Shown: one piece after another, positions 8,931 to 17,830 of the stretch
How the letters are laid out: the number at the start of each line of letters is the position of its first letter
Numbering within the stretch: position 1 is the stretch's first letter
Source of the DNA: Rhynchopus sp. YZ270_cl-10
Taxonomy: Eukaryota; Euglenozoa; Diplonemea; Diplonemida; Diplonemidae
Direction of reading: 5' to 3'
DNA: 64,000 bases
Assembly (NCBI GenBank): GCA_964035575.1
Contig: OZ037885.1
Span: 682,001 to 746,000 of the forward strand
The notes under the pieces: generated by a model
The model's database searches: none
Told to the model about the DNA's origin: nothing
What the model saw: only the letters and a program-made list of their open reading frames with translations
Program-made: the position numbers and the translations under genes

Positions 8931-9677
8931 CTACAGATTTGGGGTATAATCGTTGACGATACCTATCCGTTTAGCGAAGGGATGCGCACACCACATTTCC
9001 ATTGAGCGAGCAGCGCGGCTGCGGATGAAGGAGTAGAATAGGAGGGCTGTTGCGAGCCCGAAAAGCGACCCTGCAGTGACCTGCTCGAGGGAGTGATCTT
9101 GCAGGACTACTCTTGCTGGGGGGACTGGGAGGAGGATGGCTGTTGCGAAGAGCCAATTCCATGATTTGACACCACGCTCCAAAAGCTCAAGCAAAACCCA
9201 TGCCAACAACCCCATCGCCAGCAATGAATGCGACGAAGGCATTCCAGGGGATGACAAACACGATGCGAGCGGGCGCCTTTGAGGAAAGCTCCGCTTCACC
9301 AACACCTCATTCACCAAGACCACCGAAGCAACGTACGTCATCCCTGCAAGAAGCGTGCTTGTCCTCTTATAAAACGCGCCGCACATAATGTACCCACACA
9401 CCACCCACGGAACAAAAGAATAAAGCACCGCAACCATCTCTGCGAGAGAAGCACCATGTGGCACGGTAATGTCAATAAACGGTTGCAAACCATGCCCGTT
9501 GCAGTCGCTCGAGAGGGCATGGCTGAGCGTCGCGGAAGACCCCACCACACAAACACCAAGCACCACACAAACAGAAGCTGCGCCATACATCACCCTCCGT
9601 GGTACCATGTGCACACCATCACCCATGTCAAGCCGTGTGTCCTCACACCGGTCTTCCTCAGGCATGGCCTGAGCCAT
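8931..9677 (-). CDS. PAP2-family lipid phosphatase, dolichyl-diphosphatase-like
   Basis: Predicted ER-membrane enzyme of 248 residues that would remove a phosphate from a polyprenyl diphosphate such as dolichyl diphosphate, recycling the lipid carrier for N-glycosylation. The three PAP2 signatures are visible: K128 followed by six residues and RP (135-136), PSSH at 147-150, and R189 with H195. The third motif ends HSLEQ, with Gln where many PAP2 enzymes have Asp; dolichyl diphosphatases also have Gln there, and GMPSSHS fits that subfamily. About six hydrophobic segments lie near residues 30-50, 79-100, 106-127, 151-167, 176-190 and 201-219. The frame extends upstream of 9677, but that part is low-complexity, so the ATG at 9677 (MAQAMPEEDR) is preferred. 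A broader lipid phosphatase role cannot be excluded. Confidence 0.8.
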   Translation of the reverse strand: MAQAMPEEDRCEDTRLDMGDGVHMVPRRVMYGAASVCVVLGVCVVGSSATLSHALSSDCNGHGLQPFIDITVPHGASLAEMVAVLYSFVPWVVCGYIMCGAFYKRTSTLLAGMTYVASVVLVNEVLVKRSFPQRRPLASCLSSPGMPSSHSLLAMGLLAWVLLELLERGVKSWNWLFATAILLPVPPARVVLQDHSLEQVTAGSLFGLATALLFYSFIRSRAARSMEMWCAHPFAKRIGIVNDYTPNL

Positions 9678-10470
9678 GAGGTGGGGAGGGAAAAGAAAAG
9701 GCGCGGAAAAACTTTTCGTGAAGGAATACAAAAGAGAAGAGCGAAAGAAAATATGGATGGGGGGGAAGGGGGAGAGGGGAGGGGGAAAGGGGTATATTTT
9801 TTTGCTGTGGATTTGTATGGTTTTTTGTGGTGTATTTTTTTTAAGTGGTGAAACGCACAACACCTCGACCTGTTTGGTGAGGAGTGGCTCTGCAGCGCGG
9901 TTCGTCCTCAGAACCGCAAAGTGTGTTCAAAATGATTTGTTTCTACTTCCTCCTTCATGAGGTGACAGAAAGAAAAAATGAAAGATGAGTGCCTCACTAT
10001 TGGGAGAAAGAAGAGAATGCAGGTAAAAGGGGGAGGGGGGTGGGATACTGTGCTTTTTTAATGTACTACTTTTGTTGTATCGACAGTCATACCCACTGAG
10101 AGGAGGTTCTGACTTCTCAAATTTTTAAAAAGAGGGGCTAGCAACTACTTACAGAAACGTACTACATATCAACCCCCACGACGTGGGAAGATGTGACGAT
10201 CCTGTCCTTAAAAAGAGAAGTTGGAAAAAAAAAATGGAAATTTGACTTCAGGATGTGATGGTAAATAAGAAAAGCAAAAAAGATTGTCACTCCGCAAGCT
10301 ATTTTTTGTACTAAGCATAGTATTGGTTATGAAGTGTGAAGATAATTGGTTCATACACTCTCTATCTATTCTACTGAATAGAAGGTGAAGATAATAAAAG
10401 GTAGTGACGGAGTGTCAGTCGTTTTTCTCCTATTATTTTTCCAAGAATTTTAAAAAATTCCTCCACTTTT
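9678..10470. other. intergenic region between two minus-strand genes
   Basis: No gene is supported. The part next to the phosphatase start is purine-rich on the plus strand (pyrimidine-rich on the sense strand), as expected for a 5' leader. The rest is AT-rich without recognisable repeats. Confidence 0.5.
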
Positions 10471-12396
10471 TCACAATACCGCACTCGCAGCAAGCATGAT
10501 TTGATACACCCGCCCTTCGCTGTACGCAGCCAACTCTGCGTCAGACACACGCGCTGCTACAGTGCTGTATGCTGCGAGCACATCATCGAAGGAAGCGCCC
10601 TCCTCCGCCAGATGCACTATGTACGCACCTAACGACTCTGCATCAAGGAAGGGCGCGGCCACCTCTGGGCCGGGTACTGTGCCGAGGGCGATGTCAGACA
10701 CCACAAGCTTGCTCATCAAAGCTGCCACTGCAGAATCCTGCACCCCACTCTCCAAGATAACCTCAAGCGACGCACCCAGATACCTCACCGAGGTTAAAGA
10801 CGCATCCCCAATCGCAGCCACAATAACATCGTTTATATCCCTCTTTGCGAGAACCAAAATCGCTATAAAAGGTTCATACAACGCAAGACTGCCTTCTTTG
10901 TTAACAGAACGGACCTCCTCAAAGATAGAGGTTACAAAGGCAAAATAATCTGCATTGCAATTCATATCTTTGATATTGAGATACATAGCCTTGCCTATTG
11001 TAGAAAGAACGGAAGGGGGGATGTCTGCAGTACCTCGAAGGTATTGTTGTTTGAAGAACTCCCAATGTGTTGCATCGAAGCACCGATAAGCAAGACAATG
11101 TCGAGAAACAGCGAGGGAAACCGCATGACCACGTACCCCTACCCGGCGCATAGTAGAAATCACCGAGCTATGTCTCTGGGTAAACAAAAAATCGTTCAAA
11201 TGGGCGGACAACAAATAACTGTACATCAATGACGTCCGCTTCCCCATTGTTTTCATCACCCTTTCTGCCCCCTCTGAATCCCCCTTCGCTGCCAACGCAC
11301 CTAACACGCTTTCCACAGAACTTAAGATAAATCCTCCATACTCTCCCTCATAGATCTCCATGGCATTCTCACCACGAAACATTGCGGTAAAAATCTTCGC
11401 AGGGGTGTCCACTAGGGGATGCGATTCGAGCCAATTAATTTTAGGAGAATTTTCAAAAATATCTGAAGAGTGGACTGCAACGGAGACGAGAGTGGAACGG
11501 AGGAGGTTAGGCAGGGTTGTGGTATCTTGGAGGGTATTGAACCGCTGCAGGGTTTTCAACAAATAGACTGGATCGTTTCTGGATAATGCAATACGCGAAA
11601 CTGCTGTTAAAAAGGTCTGCAAATTGGGGTGCGTTGCCAACACCTCCTCAGGGCAAGACAATCCTATTTCCCCTATGCCAAGCAATTCTACGGCCAACGC
11701 TGCCCCCGCCTCAGAACTCCGGCACGTCTTTACCATACTGTTTACCGCAAACGGAAGCAATTCATATCGCAAAACAGCTGCCAAATCTGTATACCGTTCT
11801 GCCTGCTCTGCAACAGAGGTTTGCAGGATGGAGGAGATTGTGTCTTGATCTGTTTCGATAAAAGATCGGCGTTGCAATGATACTGCTGCCTTCCTCGCAA
11901 AAAAACCATGCGCCTTTAATACAAACAAACACGATACCGTTAACTGATTAGGACGGTGTCTCATAGACTTTAATAGAGAGATTGCCTGTACCGCCTTTCG
12001 TTGATGGGTGCAACTGAGAAGCAGGTTGAGACGCATTTTGTGTAAAGACGATCGTGGTGTAGAACGACGTTGCTCTGCAAGCAAAATAACCTGCTGAACC
12101 CTCTGAGGCATGACCAAGTCAGAGAACACCTGAGCCGCAGCTTCAAAGGTATGCCATCCAGTCAAAACATTGCTCTTCAGAATGCGAAACACCGTCCTTC
12201 TAAACTCCATCATCTCTTCATATCGACCTACATAATAAGCCCCGGTACCCTTCTTCTCGAAGACCTGCTGCAAAGACACAATGTAAGCTGCCAACTCTCT
12301 GTCACTCCTGCAGGCATCTTCATCAGGGGATGGTACGGCATTGGTTAAGATATGTCGTGCATAACGACGTACCCCGAAGAAGCGTGTGCAAAGCAT
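10471..12396 (-). CDS. PPR-like helical repeat protein, probably mitochondrial
   Basis: A 641-residue protein without introns. The N-terminus (MLCTRFFGVRRYARHILTNA) is rich in Arg and hydrophobic residues with no acidic residue in the first 20, a typical mitochondrial presequence. The remainder is almost all alpha-helical in character. Residues about 131-165 (KAVQAISLLKSMRHRPNQLT and following) resemble a pentatricopeptide repeat; other repeats are too diverged to place by eye. PPR proteins bind organellar RNA, so a role in mitochondrial RNA processing or the mitoribosome is likely but inferred. On the sense strand a long pyrimidine tract ends in CACAG six bases before the ATG, a good splice-acceptor context. 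The downstream neighbour is the phosphatase gene, about 790 bp away on the same strand. Confidence 0.65.
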   Translation of the reverse strand: MLCTRFFGVRRYARHILTNAVPSPDEDACRSDRELAAYIVSLQQVFEKKGTGAYYVGRYEEMMEFRRTVFRILKSNVLTGWHTFEAAAQVFSDLVMPQRVQQVILLAEQRRSTPRSSLHKMRLNLLLSCTHQRKAVQAISLLKSMRHRPNQLTVSCLFVLKAHGFFARKAAVSLQRRSFIETDQDTISSILQTSVAEQAERYTDLAAVLRYELLPFAVNSMVKTCRSSEAGAALAVELLGIGEIGLSCPEEVLATHPNLQTFLTAVSRIALSRNDPVYLLKTLQRFNTLQDTTTLPNLLRSTLVSVAVHSSDIFENSPKINWLESHPLVDTPAKIFTAMFRGENAMEIYEGEYGGFILSSVESVLGALAAKGDSEGAERVMKTMGKRTSLMYSYLLSAHLNDFLFTQRHSSVISTMRRVGVRGHAVSLAVSRHCLAYRCFDATHWEFFKQQYLRGTADIPPSVLSTIGKAMYLNIKDMNCNADYFAFVTSIFEEVRSVNKEGSLALYEPFIAILVLAKRDINDVIVAAIGDASLTSVRYLGASLEVILESGVQDSAVAALMSKLVVSDIALGTVPGPEVAAPFLDAESLGAYIVHLAEEGASFDDVLAAYSTVAARVSDAELAAYSEGRVYQIMLAASAVL

Positions 12397-12763
12397 CAGC
12401 TTCTGTGAGGGGAGTAGGGGGTAGGGAGGAATTCATGAGGAAGAAGAGGAGGAAGGGGGAGGGGGAGGAGGAGAATATATAAAGTGTCAAGAGGAGTATC
12501 GATTCTTTTTTTCCCCCGTATATTGTCCCTTTTTTTTTGGAAAAAAAAATAGGTTGGGGTTGTCTAACGCCAAGAGGTAGGCTCAAGATGTTATCCTTAC
12601 AAAAAGGCTAGAATATTTGCAGAAAAACGGCAATGCAGAGAGAGAGAGAGAGAGAGAGACTCTAAGATATTCTAGAGATGAGAAAGAAAAAAATTAGGGT
12701 CATTGGTGGGTATTTCCTTCTTGGTAAAATTGGGAAGGTACACTTTCTCCCTCTTCTTTTTTT
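12397..12763. other. intergenic region with pyrimidine tract and splice-like acceptor
   Basis: On the minus strand, about 12403-12475 is almost all C and T and ends in CACAG at 12403-12407, just upstream of the ATG at 12396. The segment also holds a (GA)n tract at about 12635-12660. The tract could be a trans-splicing or cis-intron acceptor; no donor exon is identified. Confidence 0.4.
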
Positions 12764-14692
12764 TTAACTCTCGGACACATCTGAATCGCTTTGGGCATCA
12801 CCTCGGTTGCGCCATTTGAGGAAACGGATGGATCCGTCTTCTGTTGCTCGCGTTGTGTTTCCGTACGATGCACGGGCAGGCTTGCCGCAGGAAGGGGATG
12901 GCATTAGGAGGTTTGCAGACTTAGGACATTCCACCGGGTCGAGACAATGGAGTTGGTGGAAGGTGAATGTGTCCGAGCATGTGGTCGCGACGTTGAAACG
13001 TACTTTGCACCGGCTCCGTATGGGGTCTACAGACTGCACCTTTGCTGTGCCTGCCGGAGTCAGCACGCATTCATTTATCTTAGGGGTTCGTGCTGTCTCT
13101 ACGTGAAGTGTCTTCTTATCTCGTGCAACGTAAGGCTTGGTTGGCACCTTTCGGGCATGTGCCAATGTGTCTGTCGCCCGTCGCCGCCACTTCTCCATGC
13201 TACACGGCACCGCCTCGCACTGTGTCCGCTCAACGTATTCGCTTATGGTATTGTGGATCACTTCACTGCGGACAACCGACATCACCTTGAGAGCGTACAT
13301 CACGTCGGGGTGGATGCTCACCAGGTCGAACACCTTTTTGACATCAACGGTCCATATATCGCAGGTCGACGCAACAACGATGGACGGCGCCTGAGCACCA
13401 CCATAAGCATCTTCCAGAACATACTGCGCTGTGTCGTTCACCCAGGTCTGTGCTGGGATGCGTGCAGAGTCAAGCCCGGGGTCGTGTCTGCCGGTTACCA
13501 TGACCTCTTCGCCACCTTGTAAGACGATGCCGCTTTGTATGTAGAGCATTTGACCGGATGTGTTGTGGCGGGTACCTTTGCCAATGGAGAGGGGGGTGAC
13601 GAGGGCAGCGATGTCGGGCATGATCTTTGTTTCGAGACGCTTGATGGCGGTTTGGAGCAGGGGGCGTTGCTTAGGGTGCGTGGTGTCGAGGACGGCACTG
13701 AAGAGACGTGCTCTGCGTACTATACAGCCCACACCCGACGCTCGCAGCACAGCGACACGAAGGGACAGCGCAGTACGCTCTATTGTAGAGCTCGCAGATA
13801 GAGGGAGACGGGTCCACATCCGGTCCAGAACGTCGGCACGCAGTGCGAACACCACCACCCCCTTCCTCCCTGCCCACAACGACCCCGGGGACACCCCGCA
13901 GTCGCGTGTAGACGGATCACCTGCCGTGTGAAACTCTCCGATAGAAGCAACGAAGGTGCCCGCAACGCTTCGTGACCGTCCTGCATAGACCTCTGCCTCA
14001 CCGCTGCGCACCAAATACACAAACACGCTTGGTGTCCCCTCTGATATGATGCACTCATTTGGCGCGAATTTTCGGGTAAAAATATGCGGCATAGTCTCCT
14101 CTATGAGACCTGTCTGCCATTGTTTGAAGAGATCGAATTGGCGGAGGAGGGACGGATCTGGGCGGGGTTCGAGTTGCGCAGCTTTGACACGAATGCGGAC
14201 ATGCCACCAACGGTTCAGAAGGGGGACAAAGAGTTGTTCAATGATAAGCTTTGCACGTTGTGCTGTGAGAAGCGCCGCAAAATGGCGCCCTGCAAGCGCA
14301 AGGTGCACCACAGTACGGAGGGTCCCTTCTCGGACGGCAGCAGCGCTTGTGGCTGCCGTCCGTCGCGGCCGCTTCGGCAGCACTGTGTCCCCACCTAGCT
14401 CCCACGCCCCCTTCCCCAGAACGCACCTCGTCCCCTTGCTGTTCATATTAAACCCGGAGTTTCCATACCGCTTCAACACCTTGCGTAAATGCTTCCCCCG
14501 GTCCGCCTCCTCCGCCCGCTTCCGTGCCTCGTCCCCGCTCAATGACAACGCCTGTTGCTGCAGCGGTGGGATGCGGCTCCACGTACTCACCCCTGTTGTC
14601 TCATCGAGTTCAAAGCGACGTAACACCTCTCTCGCACGCACCGCCTTCTTGTAGGTCCTACTACGACTGGACGGTCTTGTGTCCAGTTCCAT
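12764..14692 (-). CDS. protein with degenerate cyclic-nucleotide-binding fold
   Basis: 642 residues from the ATG at 14692 (MELDTRPSSR); an upstream in-frame ATG adds 38 residues that look like untranslated leader. Residues about 205-240 (FTRKFAPNECIISEG, then VFVYLVRSGEAEVYAG) match the first strands of the cNMP-binding beta-roll. The later phosphate-binding cassette with its conserved Gly-Glu and Arg is not recognisable, so cyclic nucleotide may not be bound. A second beta-rich region near residues 355-450 may be another diverged copy. The N-terminal 150 residues are basic and helical; the C-terminal 100 residues are Ser/Thr-rich and hydrophilic. No kinase or channel domain is present. Many protists have such proteins in cilia or as regulatory scaffolds, but no specific function follows from the sequence. 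Confidence 0.6.
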   Translation of the reverse strand: MELDTRPSSRSRTYKKAVRAREVLRRFELDETTGVSTWSRIPPLQQQALSLSGDEARKRAEEADRGKHLRKVLKRYGNSGFNMNSKGTRCVLGKGAWELGGDTVLPKRPRRTAATSAAAVREGTLRTVVHLALAGRHFAALLTAQRAKLIIEQLFVPLLNRWWHVRIRVKAAQLEPRPDPSLLRQFDLFKQWQTGLIEETMPHIFTRKFAPNECIISEGTPSVFVYLVRSGEAEVYAGRSRSVAGTFVASIGEFHTAGDPSTRDCGVSPGSLWAGRKGVVVFALRADVLDRMWTRLPLSASSTIERTALSLRVAVLRASGVGCIVRRARLFSAVLDTTHPKQRPLLQTAIKRLETKIMPDIAALVTPLSIGKGTRHNTSGQMLYIQSGIVLQGGEEVMVTGRHDPGLDSARIPAQTWVNDTAQYVLEDAYGGAQAPSIVVASTCDIWTVDVKKVFDLVSIHPDVMYALKVMSVVRSEVIHNTISEYVERTQCEAVPCSMEKWRRRATDTLAHARKVPTKPYVARDKKTLHVETARTPKINECVLTPAGTAKVQSVDPIRSRCKVRFNVATTCSDTFTFHQLHCLDPVECPKSANLLMPSPSCGKPARASYGNTTRATEDGSIRFLKWRNRGDAQSDSDVSES

Positions 14693-15107
14693 GTCATTTA
14701 TTTGGTGTAAAGTGTAGAAAAGGAGGAGGTCTGTAGTCTGAGTATAGTCTACAGTGGAGAAGTAGCATAGATGGACATTAAAGTGGGGTGTAGGGGGGAT
14801 CCTCATTTCAAAGTTCTAACAACATTAAAGAGAACAACGGTACGACACATTTTTTTTTGTGTCAATACCAAATACAACACACACCCCCCATCTCCGGAGA
14901 GAGAGGGGGTATGGAAATGGGTCTGGGGGTGATGGGGGGAATGGCTACAAGATTCAACAAGCTAAAAAAAAAAAACGATACAAAAAAAGTTGGAAAAAGA
15001 CGAACTCACCCTCAGAGACAATCTTGAGAAAGAGAAAAACTGGTCAGATGAATCTAAGCCTCTCGTTGCTTAGGTCACCCAAAAAATATATACACCCCCC
15101 CTCTCTC
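14693..15107. other. intergenic region with hairpin A copy 7
   Basis: No coding region. It lies between the starts and stops of two minus-strand genes and holds the hairpin at 15036-15084, 24 bp beyond the stop codon of the next gene on the minus strand. Confidence 0.5.
15036..15084 (+). repeat. hairpin family A, copy 7
   Basis: ACTGGTCAGATGA, inner stem TCTAAGC/GCTTAGG around the CTCTCGTT loop, then GTCACCC. It is the only clear copy outside the first 9 kb. It lies in the 3' flank of the minus-strand gene 15108-16721, on the opposite strand to that gene. Confidence 0.5.
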
Positions 15108-16721
15108 CTAGACACTACCAGGAACAAATCTTGGTGTGAAGTCTGCTTTGCGTGCGCGTGGGGAGGAGGTGAATCGGGCAGGCTGGACGAGATGCTCGGC
15201 TTTGCGGTGGGAGTAGCATTTGTGCGAATAGTCTGCACAGCCGTGGGGGTGGTACGCACCGATGGAGGTGCCGCGTTTGGTGGGTTTGCTTGCTTTTGCG
15301 TCTTTTACGTCGTGTTTTGCAGAGATGCCTGCAGGCCCACCCCAGGTGTCCGGCACACCGCTCACAGACGACAGCCCCGTGCGGAACGCTGCTGGCTCCG
15401 GACTCAAGGTGTTCGGGTCAATCGTTGCCCCCCCCTGAGAAGCCACCGCCACCCTCTCCGCATCCCTCCCAAACAACGCGGTCCCCACACCCTGCTCCTC
15501 GGGGCCACGCACCTGAGACTTCCCTCCAATAAACTTCAGGTCCATCGGGGCAACCTCATTTGGGTTTGACGCACCGCATTTGTCGTGCGGGATGACACGC
15601 TTTTGCCCGCCTTCACTGCGCCCTGGGACCAGGCTGTGCATCCATGCGTGCGACCCAGGGAAGACTCCATTCTCTGGCGGGCCTGGGAGGGGGGTGAAGC
15701 GGGGGACGACCTCCTCCGTTGTGGCGCCTTTGTCGGTTCGGTGTTTGCGTGCAAGGAAGTTGGCGTCCGGCGCGGATGCAGTGTTGTTAGGGTTACACGA
15801 CGACGGGGCCTCGGCGTGGACAAGCGCCTTGCCTCTGTACGCTGTGGGCTGCGATGCCACGTTGTTCGGGTCAGACAACGCGGCGACACGGTCCTGCGGG
15901 AGGTACCGCGTCTTGGTCGAAACATTCTCCACTGGCCCAGCGAAGAGGTCCTGTCCAGCGTCTCTTGCGTTCATCTGGCGGATGCTTGGCAGTGTTGGGT
16001 CCTGCTGAGAGAGCGACGTCGTGTTTGGGTCGCACTGTGCGGGACCACTGCGATGTATCGTCTGAAGCCCGGTAGTCCGCGGTACGGTGGGGGAGAGGTC
16101 GTTAGGGTTGCACGATGCGGCCACCCCGCCACGCGCCCGAGGCGAGCGTGGTGTAGACTGCGGAAGATGAACCTCTGCAAGCGCAGACCGTGGGGACATG
16201 TTCCTCCGTCGTGACATATGCGGTCCACGCACCGCGTGAGGAATCTCAAACGGACGTTCATGCGCAACCGGTCCGTACATCGCCGAAGGCGACGGTGTCC
16301 TAGGCGGCCTCAATGACCGTGGCGACAACACACCTTCCCGTGACCCTAGCTCTCTCCGTGGGGAGTTTGTTCTTGGTGACGCTGTTTTCTTGAGTTTTGC
16401 GATGTCAGGGGTCGGGTGGTGCGATGCTGTCGTGGCATCGTGTGGCGACTGAGCAATGGAGTGGTGCTGGCGCGACCCTGGGCTGCGTTGTGGAGAGCCT
16501 TTGATGCTGTCTTCGTACTCACGCCTGCGTGCCATGGGGTTGGTCGCCTGTAGAACCTGCCACTGCACCTCCGCGCGTGCCGCAGTCAGCGGAGTGAACC
16601 CTTGCACTGCCATCAAGTCACGCAGCTCGTTGAGCGTCATCAACACTAACTCCTCCTCACTCGCAGTCCCCTGCACGACCTGGCAGAGCTGCTCCCATGC
16701 GCTTTCTGCGGCAGTGTGCAT
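15108..16721 (-). CDS. hypothetical protein with DPN/NPN repeats
   Basis: A 537-residue protein of unrecognised family. Residues 1-60 are helical and acidic. Residues 70-200 are basic and rich in SP motifs (SPRR, SPRS, TPSPS), likely disordered and phosphorylatable. From about 204 a short motif recurs, (C/S/I)(N/D)PN followed by two or three residues and S/A: CNPNDLSP at 204, CDPNTTSL at 230, SDPNNVAS at 283, CNPNNTAS at 309, SNPNEVAP at 385 and IDPNTLSP at 434. The gaps of 26, 53, 26, 76 and 49 residues are close to multiples of about 25.5, so decayed copies probably fill the gaps. The tail has a His/Cys-rich patch (HPHGCADYSHKCYSH). Short spaced motifs in a disordered protein recall cytoskeletal filament-binding proteins, but this is only analogy. 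Confidence 0.6.
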   Translation of the reverse strand: MHTAAESAWEQLCQVVQGTASEEELVLMTLNELRDLMAVQGFTPLTAARAEVQWQVLQATNPMARRREYEDSIKGSPQRSPGSRQHHSIAQSPHDATTASHHPTPDIAKLKKTASPRTNSPRRELGSREGVLSPRSLRPPRTPSPSAMYGPVAHERPFEIPHAVRGPHMSRRRNMSPRSALAEVHLPQSTPRSPRARGGVAASCNPNDLSPTVPRTTGLQTIHRSGPAQCDPNTTSLSQQDPTLPSIRQMNARDAGQDLFAGPVENVSTKTRYLPQDRVAALSDPNNVASQPTAYRGKALVHAEAPSSCNPNNTASAPDANFLARKHRTDKGATTEEVVPRFTPLPGPPENGVFPGSHAWMHSLVPGRSEGGQKRVIPHDKCGASNPNEVAPMDLKFIGGKSQVRGPEEQGVGTALFGRDAERVAVASQGGATIDPNTLSPEPAAFRTGLSSVSGVPDTWGGPAGISAKHDVKDAKASKPTKRGTSIGAYHPHGCADYSHKCYSHRKAEHLVQPARFTSSPRARKADFTPRFVPGSV

Positions 16722-16950
16722 TGTGTAGGATATGTGCAGAGAAAAGAAAGAGAATGAGAGAAACCTAAGTTATCCCTCTGGTGTCTAAAAGTTGTGGATA
16801 AGTTGTGGTTGGGGGATGTGAAACGCAGACGCAGGCCTCAAAAAAATGGAGAAGGGGAGAGAGAGGGGCGCTTCGCTTTATGATGCACTATAGTGAATAG
16901 GGGGAGTGGGGTGGGGGGGAGGGGAGGGCACACGGTGCGGTAGTCAGCCC

Positions 16951-16987
16951 ATGACAACCCAAATGACATGTCATTTAAGGTTGTCAT
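16951..16987. repeat. 37-bp near-perfect palindrome
   Basis: ATGACAACC at the left pairs with GGTTGTCAT at the right, around a perfect palindrome AAATGACATGTCATTT. It lies about 230 bp upstream of the minus-strand gene 15108-16721 (start at 16721), in otherwise GC-rich spacer, so it could be a site for a dimeric DNA-binding protein or a transcript-end hairpin. Confidence 0.6.
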
Positions 16988-17418
16988 TGCTACTGAACCG
17001 TGCACGTCCCATATTCAGGTCGCATATGAGGCAAAAAAAAAAAAAATTGTTTGATTTTAAACTACTATCACGGTATTGCAGCCATGGTTTTTTTTTTTTG
17101 GAAAATTAAAAATCTGAACCTATCCTGTTTAGTCACTGAGGGAGAACAAAATAAGTGTGTATTTCACTATGACACACCTATATGTAGGCCGGGATGAAAG
17201 GACTGGCAAAGTGGGCGGGGGCGTGGCGAGTGGGGTGGGTGGGTTAGATTCGGTGGTCAGATGAGAAACAACAGCAGTTGTGTGGGGTGCACCTTAATGC
17301 GGATTAGTTGTCCGGTTTGGTCAAGAATTGGTGCTGTACTGGCAAAACAAAGAGAAGTTACGTGTACGAAGGCCTCACCGTACACTCTTACCCTGGTACT
17401 GATACTCCAAATACAAGC

Positions 17419-17646
17419 CTACTTCTTCGAACTTGGGGGCTTTCCGGATCCGCCAAAATCCTTCGTCACCTCTTCCCTTGCGATCTGGGCTACCTTCTGG
17501 ACTGTGCTCATTGTGCCTCCCATTGTCGCAGTCTGTGTCATCAACACAAAGCTCCTGAACCACTGCGCACCGAGGAAGTACTCCCTCAAACCCTGTTTCG
17601 ATGCCGCATTTCCCCCGAGCTTATTGAATACGCCACGCAGATTCAT
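17419..17646 (-). CDS. small hypothetical protein
   Basis: 75 residues from the ATG at 17646 (MNLRGVFNKLGG). An upstream in-frame ATG at 17697 adds 17 residues. The protein has a basic start, a mildly hydrophobic middle (REYFLGAQWFRSFVLM) and a Lys/Ser-rich end (GSGKPPSSKK). Third codon positions on this strand are clearly enriched in G and C (for example GAG GTG ACG AAG), which the overlapping plus-strand frames lack, supporting this strand. It would continue the run of minus-strand genes. A small membrane-associated mitochondrial protein is possible but no family is recognised. Confidence 0.4.
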   Translation of the reverse strand: MNLRGVFNKLGGNAASKQGLREYFLGAQWFRSFVLMTQTATMGGTMSTVQKVAQIAREEVTKDFGGSGKPPSSKK

Positions 17647-17830
17647 ACTACACCAAACCCTCAATGACTGCCTATGATGAACTGTGTACACTTCCAATGT
17701 CTGTTGTGTGGGTGATTGCAGAATACTTTAAGAGAGAGCTGGGAGGAGCGGGAGGATAGAAACACAAGCAATATAACTCCGGGGACATACAAAAGCCTTC
17801 CCTGCCGGTCCGAAACTTCAAAGTAATATG

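Noticed and set aside
9200-9960. Plus-strand frames across the phosphatase gene
   Set aside because: They overlap the clear PAP2 coding sequence on the other strand and show no domain.
17261-17677. Plus-strand frame of 138 codons
   Set aside because: Third-position GC enrichment is on the minus strand (17419-17646), and the plus frame shows no domain.
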